NCBI GenBank assembly: GCA_009746045.1
Contig: RPFO01000848.1
Span: 1 to 64,000 of the forward strand
Length of the DNA: 64,000 nucleotides
Reading direction: 5' to 3'
Source: Mesostigma viride
Lineage: Eukaryota; Streptophyta; Mesostigmatophyceae; Mesostigmatales; Mesostigmataceae
Positions within the stretch are counted from its first letter, which is position 1; every line of letters begins with the position of its first letter. The translations under genes were made by a program, and so were the position numbers. Below are positions 1 to 8,477 of the stretch, piece after piece. The notes beneath the pieces are model-generated. The model worked only from the letters and a program-made list of their open reading frames with translations. It had not been told where the DNA came from and did not search any database.

Positions 1-90
1 GCCTCCCGCGGAGTGCGCGGCGGCCATGGCGATGGACATGTGGAGGGTCAGGACCTTGACGACGTCGAGCATGAGCGGGGTCAGAGACAT
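1..90 (-). CDS. Partial hypothetical protein, 5' end only
   Basis: An open frame starts with ATG at 90 and runs off the left edge of the window, giving about 30 residues that begin MSLTPLMLDV and are rich in Leu, Met, Val and Ala, so a membrane segment or signal peptide is possible. It is divergent from the gene at 181; the 90-nt interval between them holds T-rich and TTTATTTATA stretches that could serve both. Only the N-terminus is visible, so no function can be assigned. Confidence 0.4.
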   Translation of the reverse strand, partial: MSLTPLMLDVVKVLTLHMSIAMAAAHSAGG

Positions 91-180
91 GGTCGGTGTA
101 TACGAACTGCCACAGATTTTTTTTCGGCTACGCCACCTTTTATTTATAGTGCATGTTTGTATACCGCTCAGCGCCCGAAA

Positions 181-621
181 ATGTCCGCGATCCAGGCGTT
201 CAACAGCATGATGCACTCCTTCTTCAGCGAGCTGGCGATGGCCTACCCCGACGAGAAGCGGATCCGCGGTCTCATATCCGGGTTCGAGCTCGCGTGCAAG
301 TCCAACGCCAAGCTGCCCCTGCAGAGGTACATGGAGGCTGTGGCGCCCCACATGGAGGGGATCATGGCCAAGGACGAGTCCGTGTTCGCCGAGTTCAAGG
401 ACGTGCCCTACCTGAGGGAGGTGAACTTCGAGGAGCGGTGGAAGGGGTCGCCCGAGGGCACCAAGGCGGCCATCTGGCAGTACCTGCAGACCCTGGCCAT
501 CCTGGGCATCGGCGTGCAGGAGATCCCGCCGGAAATCCTGAAGCAGGCGGAGAGCATGGCCGCGGGGTTCGCGAGCGAGATCGCGTCGAGCGACACCCCG
601 AGCTGGCCTGCTTCGAGCTGA
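181..621 (+). CDS. Hypothetical protein, 146 aa
   Basis: I do not recognise this protein. The frame is open from position 13, but the ATG at 181 (MSAIQAF) follows an A/T-rich stretch ending TTTATTTATAGTG, the local promoter style, so I take it as the start. The product looks mostly helical and soluble, with no cysteine cluster or transmembrane segment and a Ser/Pro-rich C-terminus. It is divergent from the partial gene at the window edge and co-directional with the membrane protein at 722. Its base composition matches the neighbours. Confidence 0.65.
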   Translation: MSAIQAFNSMMHSFFSELAMAYPDEKRIRGLISGFELACKSNAKLPLQRYMEAVAPHMEGIMAKDESVFAEFKDVPYLREVNFEERWKGSPEGTKAAIWQYLQTLAILGIGVQEIPPEILKQAESMAAGFASEIASSDTPSWPASS

Positions 622-721
622 TTCAGAAGATGATGGCGGAGGGCGCGGACTGGCGAGGCGGCTGGCGGCGGCCGGGGACTGGCGATGCTGGAGTAGAGCG
701 GCGGCCGGCAAAAAATGTGCG

Positions 722-1171
722 ATGGAGTTGTACTCGATGGAGTTCCTCGACGCGTACACGGAGGGCATAGCGGAGGACCTGCTCTCGTTCTGGCCGGTCG
801 CGCCCGGGATCCCCGCCCGCGAGCGGTTTCTGGCCGCGAAGAGGTTCGGCATCTACGTGGCCGTCCTGGGAGGCGCGCTGGCCAAATCGTTCTCGGGCGC
901 CTTCTGGGGCGTCGTCATTTCCGTGGTGGCCACCCTGGCGCACATGGTCGACCGCAGGCTGCTGGCCCGTCGCAAGGCGCGCGAGGCGGCCAGCAGGGGC
1001 GTGGACCTGCGCAACTACCGCCCGGGCATGGCCCCGGGGTCGGTGCGGGCCCCGGTCATGGGGGCGTACAGGGACACGTTCAGGAGCGTGGTGGAGCCCT
1101 GGACGCAGGCCAACAACGAGCGTATCACGAACGTGCCTTTCACCGACGACTTGCAGCGTCGCTCGTATTGA
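722..1171 (+). CDS. Hypothetical membrane protein, 149 aa
   Basis: The start follows the motif CAAAAAATGTGCG; the ATG at 716 is in a different frame. A hydrophobic stretch near residues 46-77, including AKSFSGAFWGVVISVVATLA, predicts one or two membrane helices, followed by a basic segment (RRLLARRKAREAA) and a polar C-terminal half ending QRRSY. This layout suits a virion membrane protein, but no family is recognised. The transposase-like gene follows 57 nt after its stop. Confidence 0.65.
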   Translation: MELYSMEFLDAYTEGIAEDLLSFWPVAPGIPARERFLAAKRFGIYVAVLGGALAKSFSGAFWGVVISVVATLAHMVDRRLLARRKAREAASRGVDLRNYRPGMAPGSVRAPVMGAYRDTFRSVVEPWTQANNERITNVPFTDDLQRRSY

Positions 1172-1228
1172 TGACAGCGGTTTAATGGAAAATAATATTA
1201 TGTGCACGAGTCATGAGCCCGCACCACC

Positions 1229-2614
1229 ATGGACCACCACCAACCCATTCCGGCCGGTAAGGCCCACAGCCTGCAATTCAGGGAGCGCGTGGCGCTGGAC
1301 GTGAAGAACCGCAGGGAGGACGGGCTGACCGTCCTGGACATTGCCAAGAAGTACGGCATCGACAAGAAGACGGCCATCCGCTACCACAAGCTGTGGAAGC
1401 ACGACCGGGCCCAGAATGGCGGGCTCGGGCTGGACTACAACAAACCGGAGGAGCTGAAGCGGTCGGCCCTCCGCCCGCGCGCGCTCCGGTCGTGGGAGAG
1501 CGGACAGGACGAGCGGGGCAGGACGGAGCGCACCGTGAAGGAGGTCAAGGAGAAGCGGGTCCCGCCCTGGATTCGTAAGTACGGCGCGGACACCTGGGCG
1601 AGGTTGTCGGCAAAGCTCGCGGAGATCCAGACGTCCCAGACATCGTACATGTCGGCGAGAGACGTCGCGTACGTGGTGAACGCTCTTCGAGGGAGGAGGG
1701 AGGAGGTGGTCCGGCTCGGTGTGCTGGGCCGCGTGCCCCAAAACGCGCGGAACCTTTTCTTGAATGCCGCGGGGCTTGTCACCGCGCGGCTGGAGCTGAC
1801 GGAGGGGGAGGTGCAGCGTGCCAGGAGGGAGCACGGGCTGACGTACCAGGTGGTGGCGTACGACTACATCGAGAAGGACGCGACGTACGTGTCCCGCACG
1901 AAGGAGGACCTGCTGGCCCTGCAGGGGCGCATCTTCGCCGAGGATTGCGTGTTCATCGACGAGTGCAGCGTGTACATGAACATGGCCCCCTCGAGGGCGT
2001 GGGCCAAGTCGGGGGAGACGCCCTACCTCCGCAAGAGGGAGCAGAGCGACTCGCGGACGATCGTGTGGGCGGCGATGAAGTGGCCGGAGAAGAAGGTCGC
2101 GAACGGCGTCGAGGTGCAGATGCCGGCCTTCTTCCTGCGCATCCTGCCCCCCGTGCCCAGCCGTATCGGCAACCACGACCCCAGCAAGGAGAGGTTCCGG
2201 GACGCGGCGGAGAGCCTGCGCAGGGAGCTGTGGTGGGGCGGCATCGTGGAGGTCGTCGGCAACCTGTGCATGCTGAAACAGGGGGCGGCGGGCGGGCACG
2301 AACTGAAGCTCGGGACCCTGCAGGCGCTCCTGACGGCGGAGGCGGAAAACGCGGGCGGCTTCATGCGTCGGTGGTTTCATGACGGCCATCCCAGGGCCTT
2401 CGTTTCGCCGGGTGCGGCGACCAGGGTGCGAGCCGGTGCCGCTCTCCGCTTCAATTCTGGAACGCCGCTGCGAACGGCTTTACCGCGGACCCCCAGGCCA
2501 TGGACTGCGCTCAGATGTACGAGGAGTACTGGCAGTTCTTGCCCGAAACGGGGCGCCTCTCCACCTTGTTGGAGACAGCGAAAGTGCCGGGCGGCACCCC
2601 GGGCGACAGGATGA
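1229..2614 (+). CDS. Transposase-like protein, N-terminal part (HTH and first catalytic Asp)
   Basis: This is the N-terminal part of a Tc1/mariner-IS630-type DDE protein. Residues about 15-55 form a helix-turn-helix (DGLTVLDIAKKYGIDKKTAI) and VFIDECSVYMN near residue 240 matches the first-Asp strand of the RNase-H-fold core. The remaining catalytic residues lie in the frame that starts at 2500. The coding signal changes frame between about 2383 and 2500, and this frame's tail to 2614 looks non-coding. One gene with a frame break, spanning 1229-4833, is the simplest reading. I found no terminal inverted repeats or target duplication around it, so it may be a domesticated or decayed copy. Confidence 0.6.
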   Translation: MDHHQPIPAGKAHSLQFRERVALDVKNRREDGLTVLDIAKKYGIDKKTAIRYHKLWKHDRAQNGGLGLDYNKPEELKRSALRPRALRSWESGQDERGRTERTVKEVKEKRVPPWIRKYGADTWARLSAKLAEIQTSQTSYMSARDVAYVVNALRGRREEVVRLGVLGRVPQNARNLFLNAAGLVTARLELTEGEVQRARREHGLTYQVVAYDYIEKDATYVSRTKEDLLALQGRIFAEDCVFIDECSVYMNMAPSRAWAKSGETPYLRKREQSDSRTIVWAAMKWPEKKVANGVEVQMPAFFLRILPPVPSRIGNHDPSKERFRDAAESLRRELWWGGIVEVVGNLCMLKQGAAGGHELKLGTLQALLTAEAENAGGFMRRWFHDGHPRAFVSPGAATRVRAGAALRFNSGTPLRTALPRTPRPWTALRCTRSTGSSCPKRGASPPCWRQRKCRAAPRATG

Positions 2615-4833
2615 GGTTCGCACTGCGGCTGGCGGCGTACGACTTTGCCATCCAGGCGCACGTCGCGCGTCACAACTACGCCGTGTCGCTGGCGACGTTC
2701 GGCGAGGCCCCGCCGGTGACGGCGAGCTGGATGAACAAGGGGCGCAACGACATCCAGGTGGTCGGGCTCCCGCTCGAACAGGCCGCCCAGGCGCGTGCCA
2801 ACGTGTTGCCGAAATACAACGACGAGGAGGGGAGGTTCGATCACGAGGAGGATTTCGAGGACGGGATCCAGTTGGCGATGCACAAACTGCACGAGGTCTT
2901 CCGCCACGCGACCTTCGAGCAGATCTACCACGCGCTGTTCGCGGTCCGAGACAAGCAGACGGCTGCGGAGAGGGGGCAGAACAACGCTCTCCACACGTCC
3001 CTGCACGCGTCCGCCAGTCCGCTGTACGACGAGGATTACGTGGACAGATACACCCAGCACAACGGCACGGCGAACCCCACGATGGTCCAGGTGAGGGCGG
3101 CCACCCAGTTGCTGATGATGAAGTACTACGCGTTGATGAACCTGTCCTCGAACAAGCACGGGACGAACTTGCCCTTGCACCCGCTCGAGATGGCCGCGCA
3201 CGTGTGGAAACTGGTCCACCGGTTCCATGGCAAGAAGGACGACTTCTACGACCACCTGAACGACCCGCTGGCGCCCCCGTTCACGTTCCTGGATAGGGGG
3301 GGGCAGGTGGTGGTGGACGAGTTCTTCCGGGGCGACGATTTCCCGGCCGACTTCGTCCGGCACATAGATCCGGGGGGGTCGGGCAGGAGGAGCGACGCGC
3401 TGTACACCCCGATGGCGCAGGGACCGATCTCCAAGTTGCGCTTCCTGAACTCCCAGATGCGCGAGAGGAACATCGGGTCGGCGCCCATGAAGGTGCACAA
3501 GGGCATGTTTCGTGACTTCATCCGCTCGCTGCCGGCCAGCTTCGTGCAGGGGAAGACGCTGCTCATGGACTCCGCGAGCTACCACGACCCGCCCACGAGC
3601 CGCGACATCCAGGTGAACGAGGCGCTGGAGGACCGGCAGAAGATCTCTCCCGTTTCCGAGCTGTCCCCTTTGGCCCAGCTCATCCGCCAGAGGGGCGGCG
3701 GCGACGGCGTTCTCCTCCCGCCCACGAAGGACTCGCGGCTAGGCCCCCGGAAGCCGGCCCTGGTGTTCACGCCGCCGTACAGCCCGGAGTACAACCCGAT
3801 CGAGCAGGCGTTCAACACGGGGAAGCACTTCATCCGCAAGGAGGCGTACCAGCACACGCGCACGAGGCACAACCTGTCGATCGCCGTCATCAACGCATTC
3901 CACGCGCTGATCCGACCGCACGCCGTCAAGAACTACATGTTGTGCTCGGGGTTCCGCAGCGTGGACAAAAACGTCCTCCCGCGCCCCCCGGGCGGCGAGG
4001 CGGTGGAGGGCGACTGGTCCGCCCCCGACGTGGAGGACGCCGGCCGGACGCAGAAGGGCCGGTGCGTGTCCCAGTTCGTGGACGGCAAGTTCGCGGACCC
4101 GGACGTCACGAGGGCGCCCAAGGAGAGCGCGCCGCTCGCGATCCACGACCTCACGGGGGTGCGCGAGCGCACGCACGTCTGCCCGGGGTCGGCGGAAGGC
4201 GATGCCCAGTTCCGCACGCGGATCACGCGCAAGGGGGCCGGCGCCCCTCGGTGCGACCCTCCGGGCGTCGCGGACTTCGCTCACATGTTCGCGGCGGGGG
4301 ACGACCGCGTGATGGTGCAGGTGGACAAGGAGGCGGACGTGTGGCAGGAGGCCCGCGTGATCAAGGCGCCTCGTCCCAACGCGGACGACCGCGTGCGCGT
4401 GGAATGGAAGAAGGGCGTGACGAACGACCCGTGGTTCGTGGTGGAGCTGGACCAGGATGTGGTCGTCGGGCCGAGGAGGCGGATGCGGGTGATGCGCAAT
4501 CGCGTGCGGCCGTCGCAGGAGTACCAGGACGAGGTGATCGGGGAGCGCGACCGACTGAAGACCGAGGCCGAGCAGGCCAGAGAAGCGGCTCGCGGGGATC
4601 GCGAAAGTGAGAGGCGGCAGCAGGGAATCGACGCGGGGGATCTGCGCATGCATCCATCCATGCGAGCGCCCGAGGGGGCCGACCGCGTTCTGGAACAGCA
4701 CAGGGCGCTGGTGCGCACGGAGGCGCGCACTCTGCTGGGGGTGGCCCGAAATTGGCAGCCGCCCCAGGGGGGCGCGGGCGCGGCGGCCAGCCCGCCCTGT
4801 ACGACCGCATTCCCACCGTGTACATCGAGATGA
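2500..4833 (+). CDS. Transposase-like protein, C-terminal part (DDE core plus long extension)
   Basis: This frame continues the gene at 1229. After about 330 residues of unrecognised sequence it shows TLLMDSASYH, the second catalytic Asp region, and FTPPYSPEYNPIEQAF, the classic third-acidic-residue motif of IS630/Tc1-mariner enzymes (PPYSPxxNPIE). So a very long insertion separates the first and second catalytic motifs. About 340 residues follow the core; part of them (near DVWQEARVIKAP and VRVEWKKG) could be a small Tudor/SH3-like barrel, and the last 120 are basic and coiled-coil-like. Open frame probably extends upstream of 2500 to about 2383. Typical family members have about 340-400 residues; the two parts here total more than 1,100. 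Confidence 0.6.
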   Translation: MDCAQMYEEYWQFLPETGRLSTLLETAKVPGGTPGDRMRFALRLAAYDFAIQAHVARHNYAVSLATFGEAPPVTASWMNKGRNDIQVVGLPLEQAAQARANVLPKYNDEEGRFDHEEDFEDGIQLAMHKLHEVFRHATFEQIYHALFAVRDKQTAAERGQNNALHTSLHASASPLYDEDYVDRYTQHNGTANPTMVQVRAATQLLMMKYYALMNLSSNKHGTNLPLHPLEMAAHVWKLVHRFHGKKDDFYDHLNDPLAPPFTFLDRGGQVVVDEFFRGDDFPADFVRHIDPGGSGRRSDALYTPMAQGPISKLRFLNSQMRERNIGSAPMKVHKGMFRDFIRSLPASFVQGKTLLMDSASYHDPPTSRDIQVNEALEDRQKISPVSELSPLAQLIRQRGGGDGVLLPPTKDSRLGPRKPALVFTPPYSPEYNPIEQAFNTGKHFIRKEAYQHTRTRHNLSIAVINAFHALIRPHAVKNYMLCSGFRSVDKNVLPRPPGGEAVEGDWSAPDVEDAGRTQKGRCVSQFVDGKFADPDVTRAPKESAPLAIHDLTGVRERTHVCPGSAEGDAQFRTRITRKGAGAPRCDPPGVADFAHMFAAGDDRVMVQVDKEADVWQEARVIKAPRPNADDRVRVEWKKGVTNDPWFVVELDQDVVVGPRRRMRVMRNRVRPSQEYQDEVIGERDRLKTEAEQAREAARGDRESERRQQGIDAGDLRMHPSMRAPEGADRVLEQHRALVRTEARTLLGVARNWQPPQGGAGAAASPPCTTAFPPCTSR

Positions 4834-4850
4834 TCAAGTAGGCCGTCTTG

Positions 4851-4863
4851 GTTAAAAAAATAT
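4851..4863 (+). promoter_or_regulatory. A/T-rich promoter-like motif
   Basis: GTTAAAAAAATAT lies directly before the start codon of the gene at 4864, whose first ATG is part of the same TATATG string. Similar A-run plus TAT motifs precede genes at 15677 and 31007, so this is probably a late-type viral promoter. It is inferred from recurrence only. Confidence 0.4.
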
Positions 4864-5340
4864 ATGCGCATGGTAGAGTATTACATGGGCGTGCGCAGTC
4901 GCAGTCACTTCGACAAGATCGTGGCCAGCCGCCGCAAGGTGTTCAACGGCACCGCTTTCAAGACGCGCGGGGGGCTGAAGCGGAACGAGCTGACCAAGAA
5001 CGACAGCGGGGACATCGTGTCCATCCGCAAGCGGGAGATGGGCCAGAAACACTTCAGCAACGTCCAGGACTGGAACGCCCTGGTGCAGGCCATCAACGGC
5101 TCCAAGCGAGGGGCCATGGTGTACGATAAGGTCCGGAACGAGCAGCGGAGGTATCAGCTCCGGGACGCCATGAAGGAAGCGACCATCGCCGCGACCGCCT
5201 ACATGAAGAGGGGCCGCATCGTGCCGACCACGGAGAACAAGAAGCGGGTCTACCGGCGCCTGGCGGCGATGTACGGGACGAAGGGCCGGCGCCCCCAAGT
5301 GCGCCAGGCGGTGCTCGACGGGATGGTCAGAGGGGCTTGA
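4864..5340 (+). CDS. Hypothetical basic protein, 158 aa
   Basis: I do not recognise this protein. It is strongly basic throughout (for example RRKVFNGTAFKTRGGLKRNE and SIRKREMGQKHF) with few hydrophobic stretches, as expected for a nucleic-acid-binding or core protein. Two in-frame ATGs lie at 4864 and 4870; the first overlaps the A/T promoter motif, so the second may be the one used. It ends six bases before the convergent stop of the zinc-finger gene at 5347. Confidence 0.65.
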   Translation: MRMVEYYMGVRSRSHFDKIVASRRKVFNGTAFKTRGGLKRNELTKNDSGDIVSIRKREMGQKHFSNVQDWNALVQAINGSKRGAMVYDKVRNEQRRYQLRDAMKEATIAATAYMKRGRIVPTTENKKRVYRRLAAMYGTKGRRPQVRQAVLDGMVRGA

Positions 5341-5346
5341 GCGCGA

Positions 5347-5526
5347 TCACGACGGGGGCGTCCTGGGTGCGAGCGCCTTCTTGTAGACCGCCATGCCGTG
5401 CTTGAGGCTGTAGAGGCACGGGAAGGAGCAGAACCACATCCCATCCGCCCACGACTTCTGGTCCGACGACGTGACGCCCACCGCGTCCTCGTGGTTGTCC
5501 TTGAGGCAGAACGAGCACTGCTTCAT
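5347..5526 (-). CDS. Small zinc-finger protein, 59 aa
   Basis: The ORF could start farther upstream, but the ATG at 5526 (MKQCSFCLKD) begins a compact protein with CSFC at residues 4-7 and CSFPC at about 33-37, a two-knuckle treble-clef-like arrangement comparable to FCS/MYM-type fingers. The rest is short and basic. It diverges from the gene at 5591, the two sharing a 64-nt A/T-richer interval. A role as a small transcription or virion cofactor is possible but not shown. Confidence 0.6.
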   Translation of the reverse strand: MKQCSFCLKDNHEDAVGVTSSDQKSWADGMWFCSFPCLYSLKHGMAVYKKALAPRTPPS

Positions 5527-5590
5527 GGCTGGGTCCGCGCGTGTACATGATAGCCCAGATTTTATCGCTCCCCCTGTAAGCACGCTCGCG

Positions 5591-6084
5591 ATGGTGACGT
5601 GGGTGTTCGTGGACCTGGACCAGTGCGCGCGGGACGTCGACCGCATCGACCCGGAAGCGTGCAGGGTGGTGGCGTACTGCGGGAGGGCGTACAGCGGCCC
5701 CGTGCCCCCGCCCCCGGGCGAGACCATGCGGTCCTGGTCCCTGGCGCGCGAGGCAGCCGACGCGCTGTTCCATTACGACCTGGGCAAACGCGTCCAGAGC
5801 GGGGGCGTGAGGGCGGGCGACAAGGTGGTCATCATGTCGAAGGACGCGTCCTGGTACAACGCCGAGCCGCACCTGCGGGGGGAGGGCCTCCAGGACGTCG
5901 TGATCTGCTCGTGCGCCCGCGACATGCCCCCGCGCTCCTGTCGCCATCGGGGGGCGCGCGCGACCTCGGCGCGGTCGGGGCGCCCAAGTCGGAGAGGGCC
6001 TTCCACAACTTCGTCATGAATAACGTGGCCCCCGACAAGAGAGGGGCCTACCTGGCGCGTGCAAAAAATCCGACTCAACAGTAG
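5591..6084 (+). CDS. Putative PIN/NYN-like domain protein, frame-broken
   Basis: The ATG at 5591 starts MVTWVFVDLDQC. A hydrophobic strand ending in acidic residues, followed by VVAYCG, the helix region ALFHYDLGK and GDKVVIMSKDASW, resembles the order seen in PIN/NYN-type nuclease-like domains; this assignment is tentative. The coding signal moves to another frame at about 5930-5955, near C and G runs, and finishes at 6084 (segment SERAFHNFVMNN). The first frame alone ends at 6019 with an unlikely Arg/Ser tail. It diverges from the 59-aa zinc-finger gene. Confidence 0.5.
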
Positions 6085-6093
6085 ACTATAGAC

Positions 6094-6318
6094 ATGAACC
6101 TGCTGAACGCCTTCCTTATCGCCTTCATCGCGCTGGCCGCGCTGAACTGCGGGACACAGGTGTGCAAGTGCGTGAGGGAGCTGCCGATAGGGAGCGCGGA
6201 GTTCTTACGCATGGACAGGAAACTGACGGTCCCCCCGGAGACGCCGCCCGACCCCGTGTGGTGGTCCTTGGCGAGCGGGGGCGGGGAGGGGGTGCAATTC
6301 GGGTCAGACTTTATCTAA
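6094..6318 (+). CDS. Small membrane-anchored or secreted protein, 74 aa
   Basis: The N-terminus MNLLNAFLIAFIALAALNCG is a clear hydrophobic segment, either a signal peptide or a single membrane anchor. A short polar domain with two more cysteines and a Pro/Gly-rich tail follows. It starts nine bases after the previous stop. Small virion membrane proteins of this shape are common in large DNA viruses; no family is recognised. Confidence 0.55.
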   Translation: MNLLNAFLIAFIALAALNCGTQVCKCVRELPIGSAEFLRMDRKLTVPPETPPDPVWWSLASGGGEGVQFGSDFI

Positions 6319-6341
6319 CTTTATTAATGACATTATCAACG

Positions 6342-6686
6342 ATGGCATCTCAATACGTGTTTCAGAACAGCGCGACTCAGAGCAATGAGGTGTTGGGCAG
6401 GGAGTGGGAACCCGAGCTCGACTTCAACGTGAATTACCCCAGGGACGCCTTCCCCGACTACGTGGCTCTGGGCGGGCGCCTCGACCCGTCCGTCGAATCG
6501 ACCCGCATCCGCGGGGGCATCGACGCGGTGAACCAGAACCGGTCCATGTACATCGACGACCGCGTGCTCGCCCCGTACGCGAACCTGTACTGGGACGAGC
6601 TCAAGAGGGGCGACCGGTGGGTGGACGGCAGCCCGCCGGTGCTCGCCACCGCCCCCGCGGGCATGCTCCCGGGGTACTCGTACTAG
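6342..6686 (+). CDS. Hypothetical protein, about 114 aa
   Basis: Two in-frame ATGs, 6327 and 6342, follow the A/T-rich stretch TTTATCTAACTTTATTAATG. I prefer 6342 (MASQYVFQNS) because it gives a typical soluble N-terminus, but 6327 is possible. The protein is acidic and lacks membrane segments. It sits between two genes with N-terminal hydrophobic anchors, so it may be a virion component. Function unknown. Confidence 0.5.
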   Translation: MASQYVFQNSATQSNEVLGREWEPELDFNVNYPRDAFPDYVALGGRLDPSVESTRIRGGIDAVNQNRSMYIDDRVLAPYANLYWDELKRGDRWVDGSPPVLATAPAGMLPGYSY

Positions 6687-6697
6687 TCCAACTAAAA

Positions 6698-8068
6698 ATG
6701 TATGCTACATGTACAAAGCTACCTACCATGTTTCTCGTGATGTCCGCGGTGGCGGTGGCCGGGTACTTGCTCCGACCGCCGCCCTTCCGCAATACGCCCC
6801 TCTCGGGCCTGCAGCTGGACCGCATCCCCCCGCCCCCCCGCGAGCTCGCGTCCCATTCCGGGTCGCTCGGGTACCCCCTCGTCCCCTACTACTCCGCCCG
6901 GGGCGGGTACGGCCCCGGCGAGCCGGGCTACCTCACAGCGCCGGGGGGCACGGCGGGGTATGAGCGCGACACGTCCGGCATCGGCCTGCACGTCATGCCG
7001 CCGGAGGGGTACGAGGGGGAGCTGTCCGCGCCGGCGTGGCCGGTGCCGGGCGTGCTGCCCCCCGCCAGGGGGATCCCCGGTGCCGACTTGCCGGATCACC
7101 CGGGGCGCGTGCTGGAGACGTGGGAGGTGCAGGGGGCGGCCGTTCCCGACCGCGCGTTCCCCGGACAGCGCGAGTGGGAGTCGAACGGGGCCCGGGAGCG
7201 CGACCCCCGGTCCGCGCCGGAGGTGCTCAACCGGAACTTCAACATCCCCGAGCCGCGCATCCGCGTGAACCACCCCAACCCGCAGGTCGCCCACCTGGAG
7301 CAGAGGAGCCTGCCCACGACGCACATGGGCAAGGAGCAGCTGACCAAGCGCGCGGGGATGGAGCACCGGCCGCCGAACGCGGGTTTCGAGGGCGCCGGCG
7401 GCTGGGTCGCGGGGGCCGCGCAGGTGACGGTCCTCCCCGAGCGTGCGGTGCTCGTGACGCCGCCTTCGCGCGTGTCGGACGCGTACAACGGGATGGAGGC
7501 CGGGACGTACGGCAGGTACCAGGCCCACGAGCGCGTCGACCCCCGGCGCCTGGACACTCTCGACGCGCTCGAGTCCCACCGCGCGCCGATGGGGGACTTC
7601 GGCGTGGGCACTCCGCAGATCGGGGCGCACGTGAACGCCAACCTGAGGGAGCCGGTGAAGTCCAAGGTGTACGAGAACCGCGTGTCAAGCGCCGAGTTCG
7701 GCAATCCGTACGCGTCCTTCCGCGGCGACCAGCACACGCGGACGAGCGAGAACCGCGTGTTCCTGTGGCGCGATGGCAACGCGGATCTGCCGGAGACCAT
7801 GGACACGATCGAGGGGACGCAGGAGGTGGTCCGCGCGCCGAAGTTGGGCGAGGCGGAGCTCACGGTGGCCGCGGCCGGGTCCGCCCGCAGCGAGGCGGAG
7901 ATGGCCGCGTTCACGAGCCAGGAGACGCAGGTGGGCAACCGGATGGAGAGGCCCGGCCGCGTGGGCGCCGGCCACGTCCCGCTCGCTATCGACGAGACCT
8001 CCGCCGTGGCCGCCTACGCCGCGCTCGACGGCAACCCCTACCACATCCCGAACGCTAACCGGCAGTAG
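6698..8068 (+). CDS. Putative virion protein with N-terminal membrane anchor, 456 aa
   Basis: The ATG at 6698 follows ACTAAAA. A hydrophobic stretch near residues 11-25 (MFLVMSAVAVAGYLL) predicts a single anchor; the rest is Pro/Gly/Arg-rich and polar, with little regular hydrophobic patterning and repeated short motifs around Asn, Pro and His. This is typical of a filamentous or disordered virion membrane protein. A second ATG at 6728 lies just before the anchor and is also a plausible start. Long open frames in the other registers here are codon-bias shadows. Confidence 0.6.
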   Translation: MYATCTKLPTMFLVMSAVAVAGYLLRPPPFRNTPLSGLQLDRIPPPPRELASHSGSLGYPLVPYYSARGGYGPGEPGYLTAPGGTAGYERDTSGIGLHVMPPEGYEGELSAPAWPVPGVLPPARGIPGADLPDHPGRVLETWEVQGAAVPDRAFPGQREWESNGARERDPRSAPEVLNRNFNIPEPRIRVNHPNPQVAHLEQRSLPTTHMGKEQLTKRAGMEHRPPNAGFEGAGGWVAGAAQVTVLPERAVLVTPPSRVSDAYNGMEAGTYGRYQAHERVDPRRLDTLDALESHRAPMGDFGVGTPQIGAHVNANLREPVKSKVYENRVSSAEFGNPYASFRGDQHTRTSENRVFLWRDGNADLPETMDTIEGTQEVVRAPKLGEAELTVAAAGSARSEAEMAAFTSQETQVGNRMERPGRVGAGHVPLAIDETSAVAAYAALDGNPYHIPNANRQ

Positions 8069-8089
8069 CCGCTACACGAGTTCCATCGA

Positions 8090-8395
8090 TCACGAGTCTT
8101 CGTCGGCGGCTTCTCCCTCGTCAAAGCACCGAGGGGATAGCTCGGCGTCGTCTTCGCACTCCTCGTCGTCCTCCTCGCTATCCCCGTCCTCGTCCCCGTC
8201 GTCGATGAAGCTGCTATCGTAGGATCCGTCCTCCTCCTCTTCCTCCTCGTCCTCCTCGTCCTCCTCGCCGTCCTCCGCCTCGTTGTCGGAGAAGTCGTCC
8301 TCCGGTCGCTCGTCGGGCTCGTACCTCTGCGGCGGCCGCACCCTCCTCCCCGACCTGGTCGTGGTGACGATCGCGGTATCCGTAGCCATCAACAT
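8090..8395 (-). CDS. Acidic protein with basic N-terminus, 101 aa
   Basis: The start at 8395 (MLMATDTA) or 8389 leads into a short basic stretch (RSGRRVRPPQRYEP) followed by about 60 residues dominated by Glu and Asp. Such charge-split proteins often act as nucleic-acid mimics or as chaperones of basic proteins, but nothing here is diagnostic. It is divergent from the 663-aa gene at 8478; the interval contains AATAAAAAATC. Codon usage is dominated by GAG and GAC repeats. Confidence 0.55.
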   Translation of the reverse strand: MLMATDTAIVTTTRSGRRVRPPQRYEPDERPEDDFSDNEAEDGEEDEEDEEEEEEDGSYDSSFIDDGDEDGDSEEDDEECEDDAELSPRCFDEGEAADEDS

Positions 8396-8477
8396 CAATG
8401 GTTCGGCCGATATTTTTTGCGGGGACAGGAGCGCGGCCAGAATAAAAAATCTGCGGTTCCAGTATACCACTCGGACC

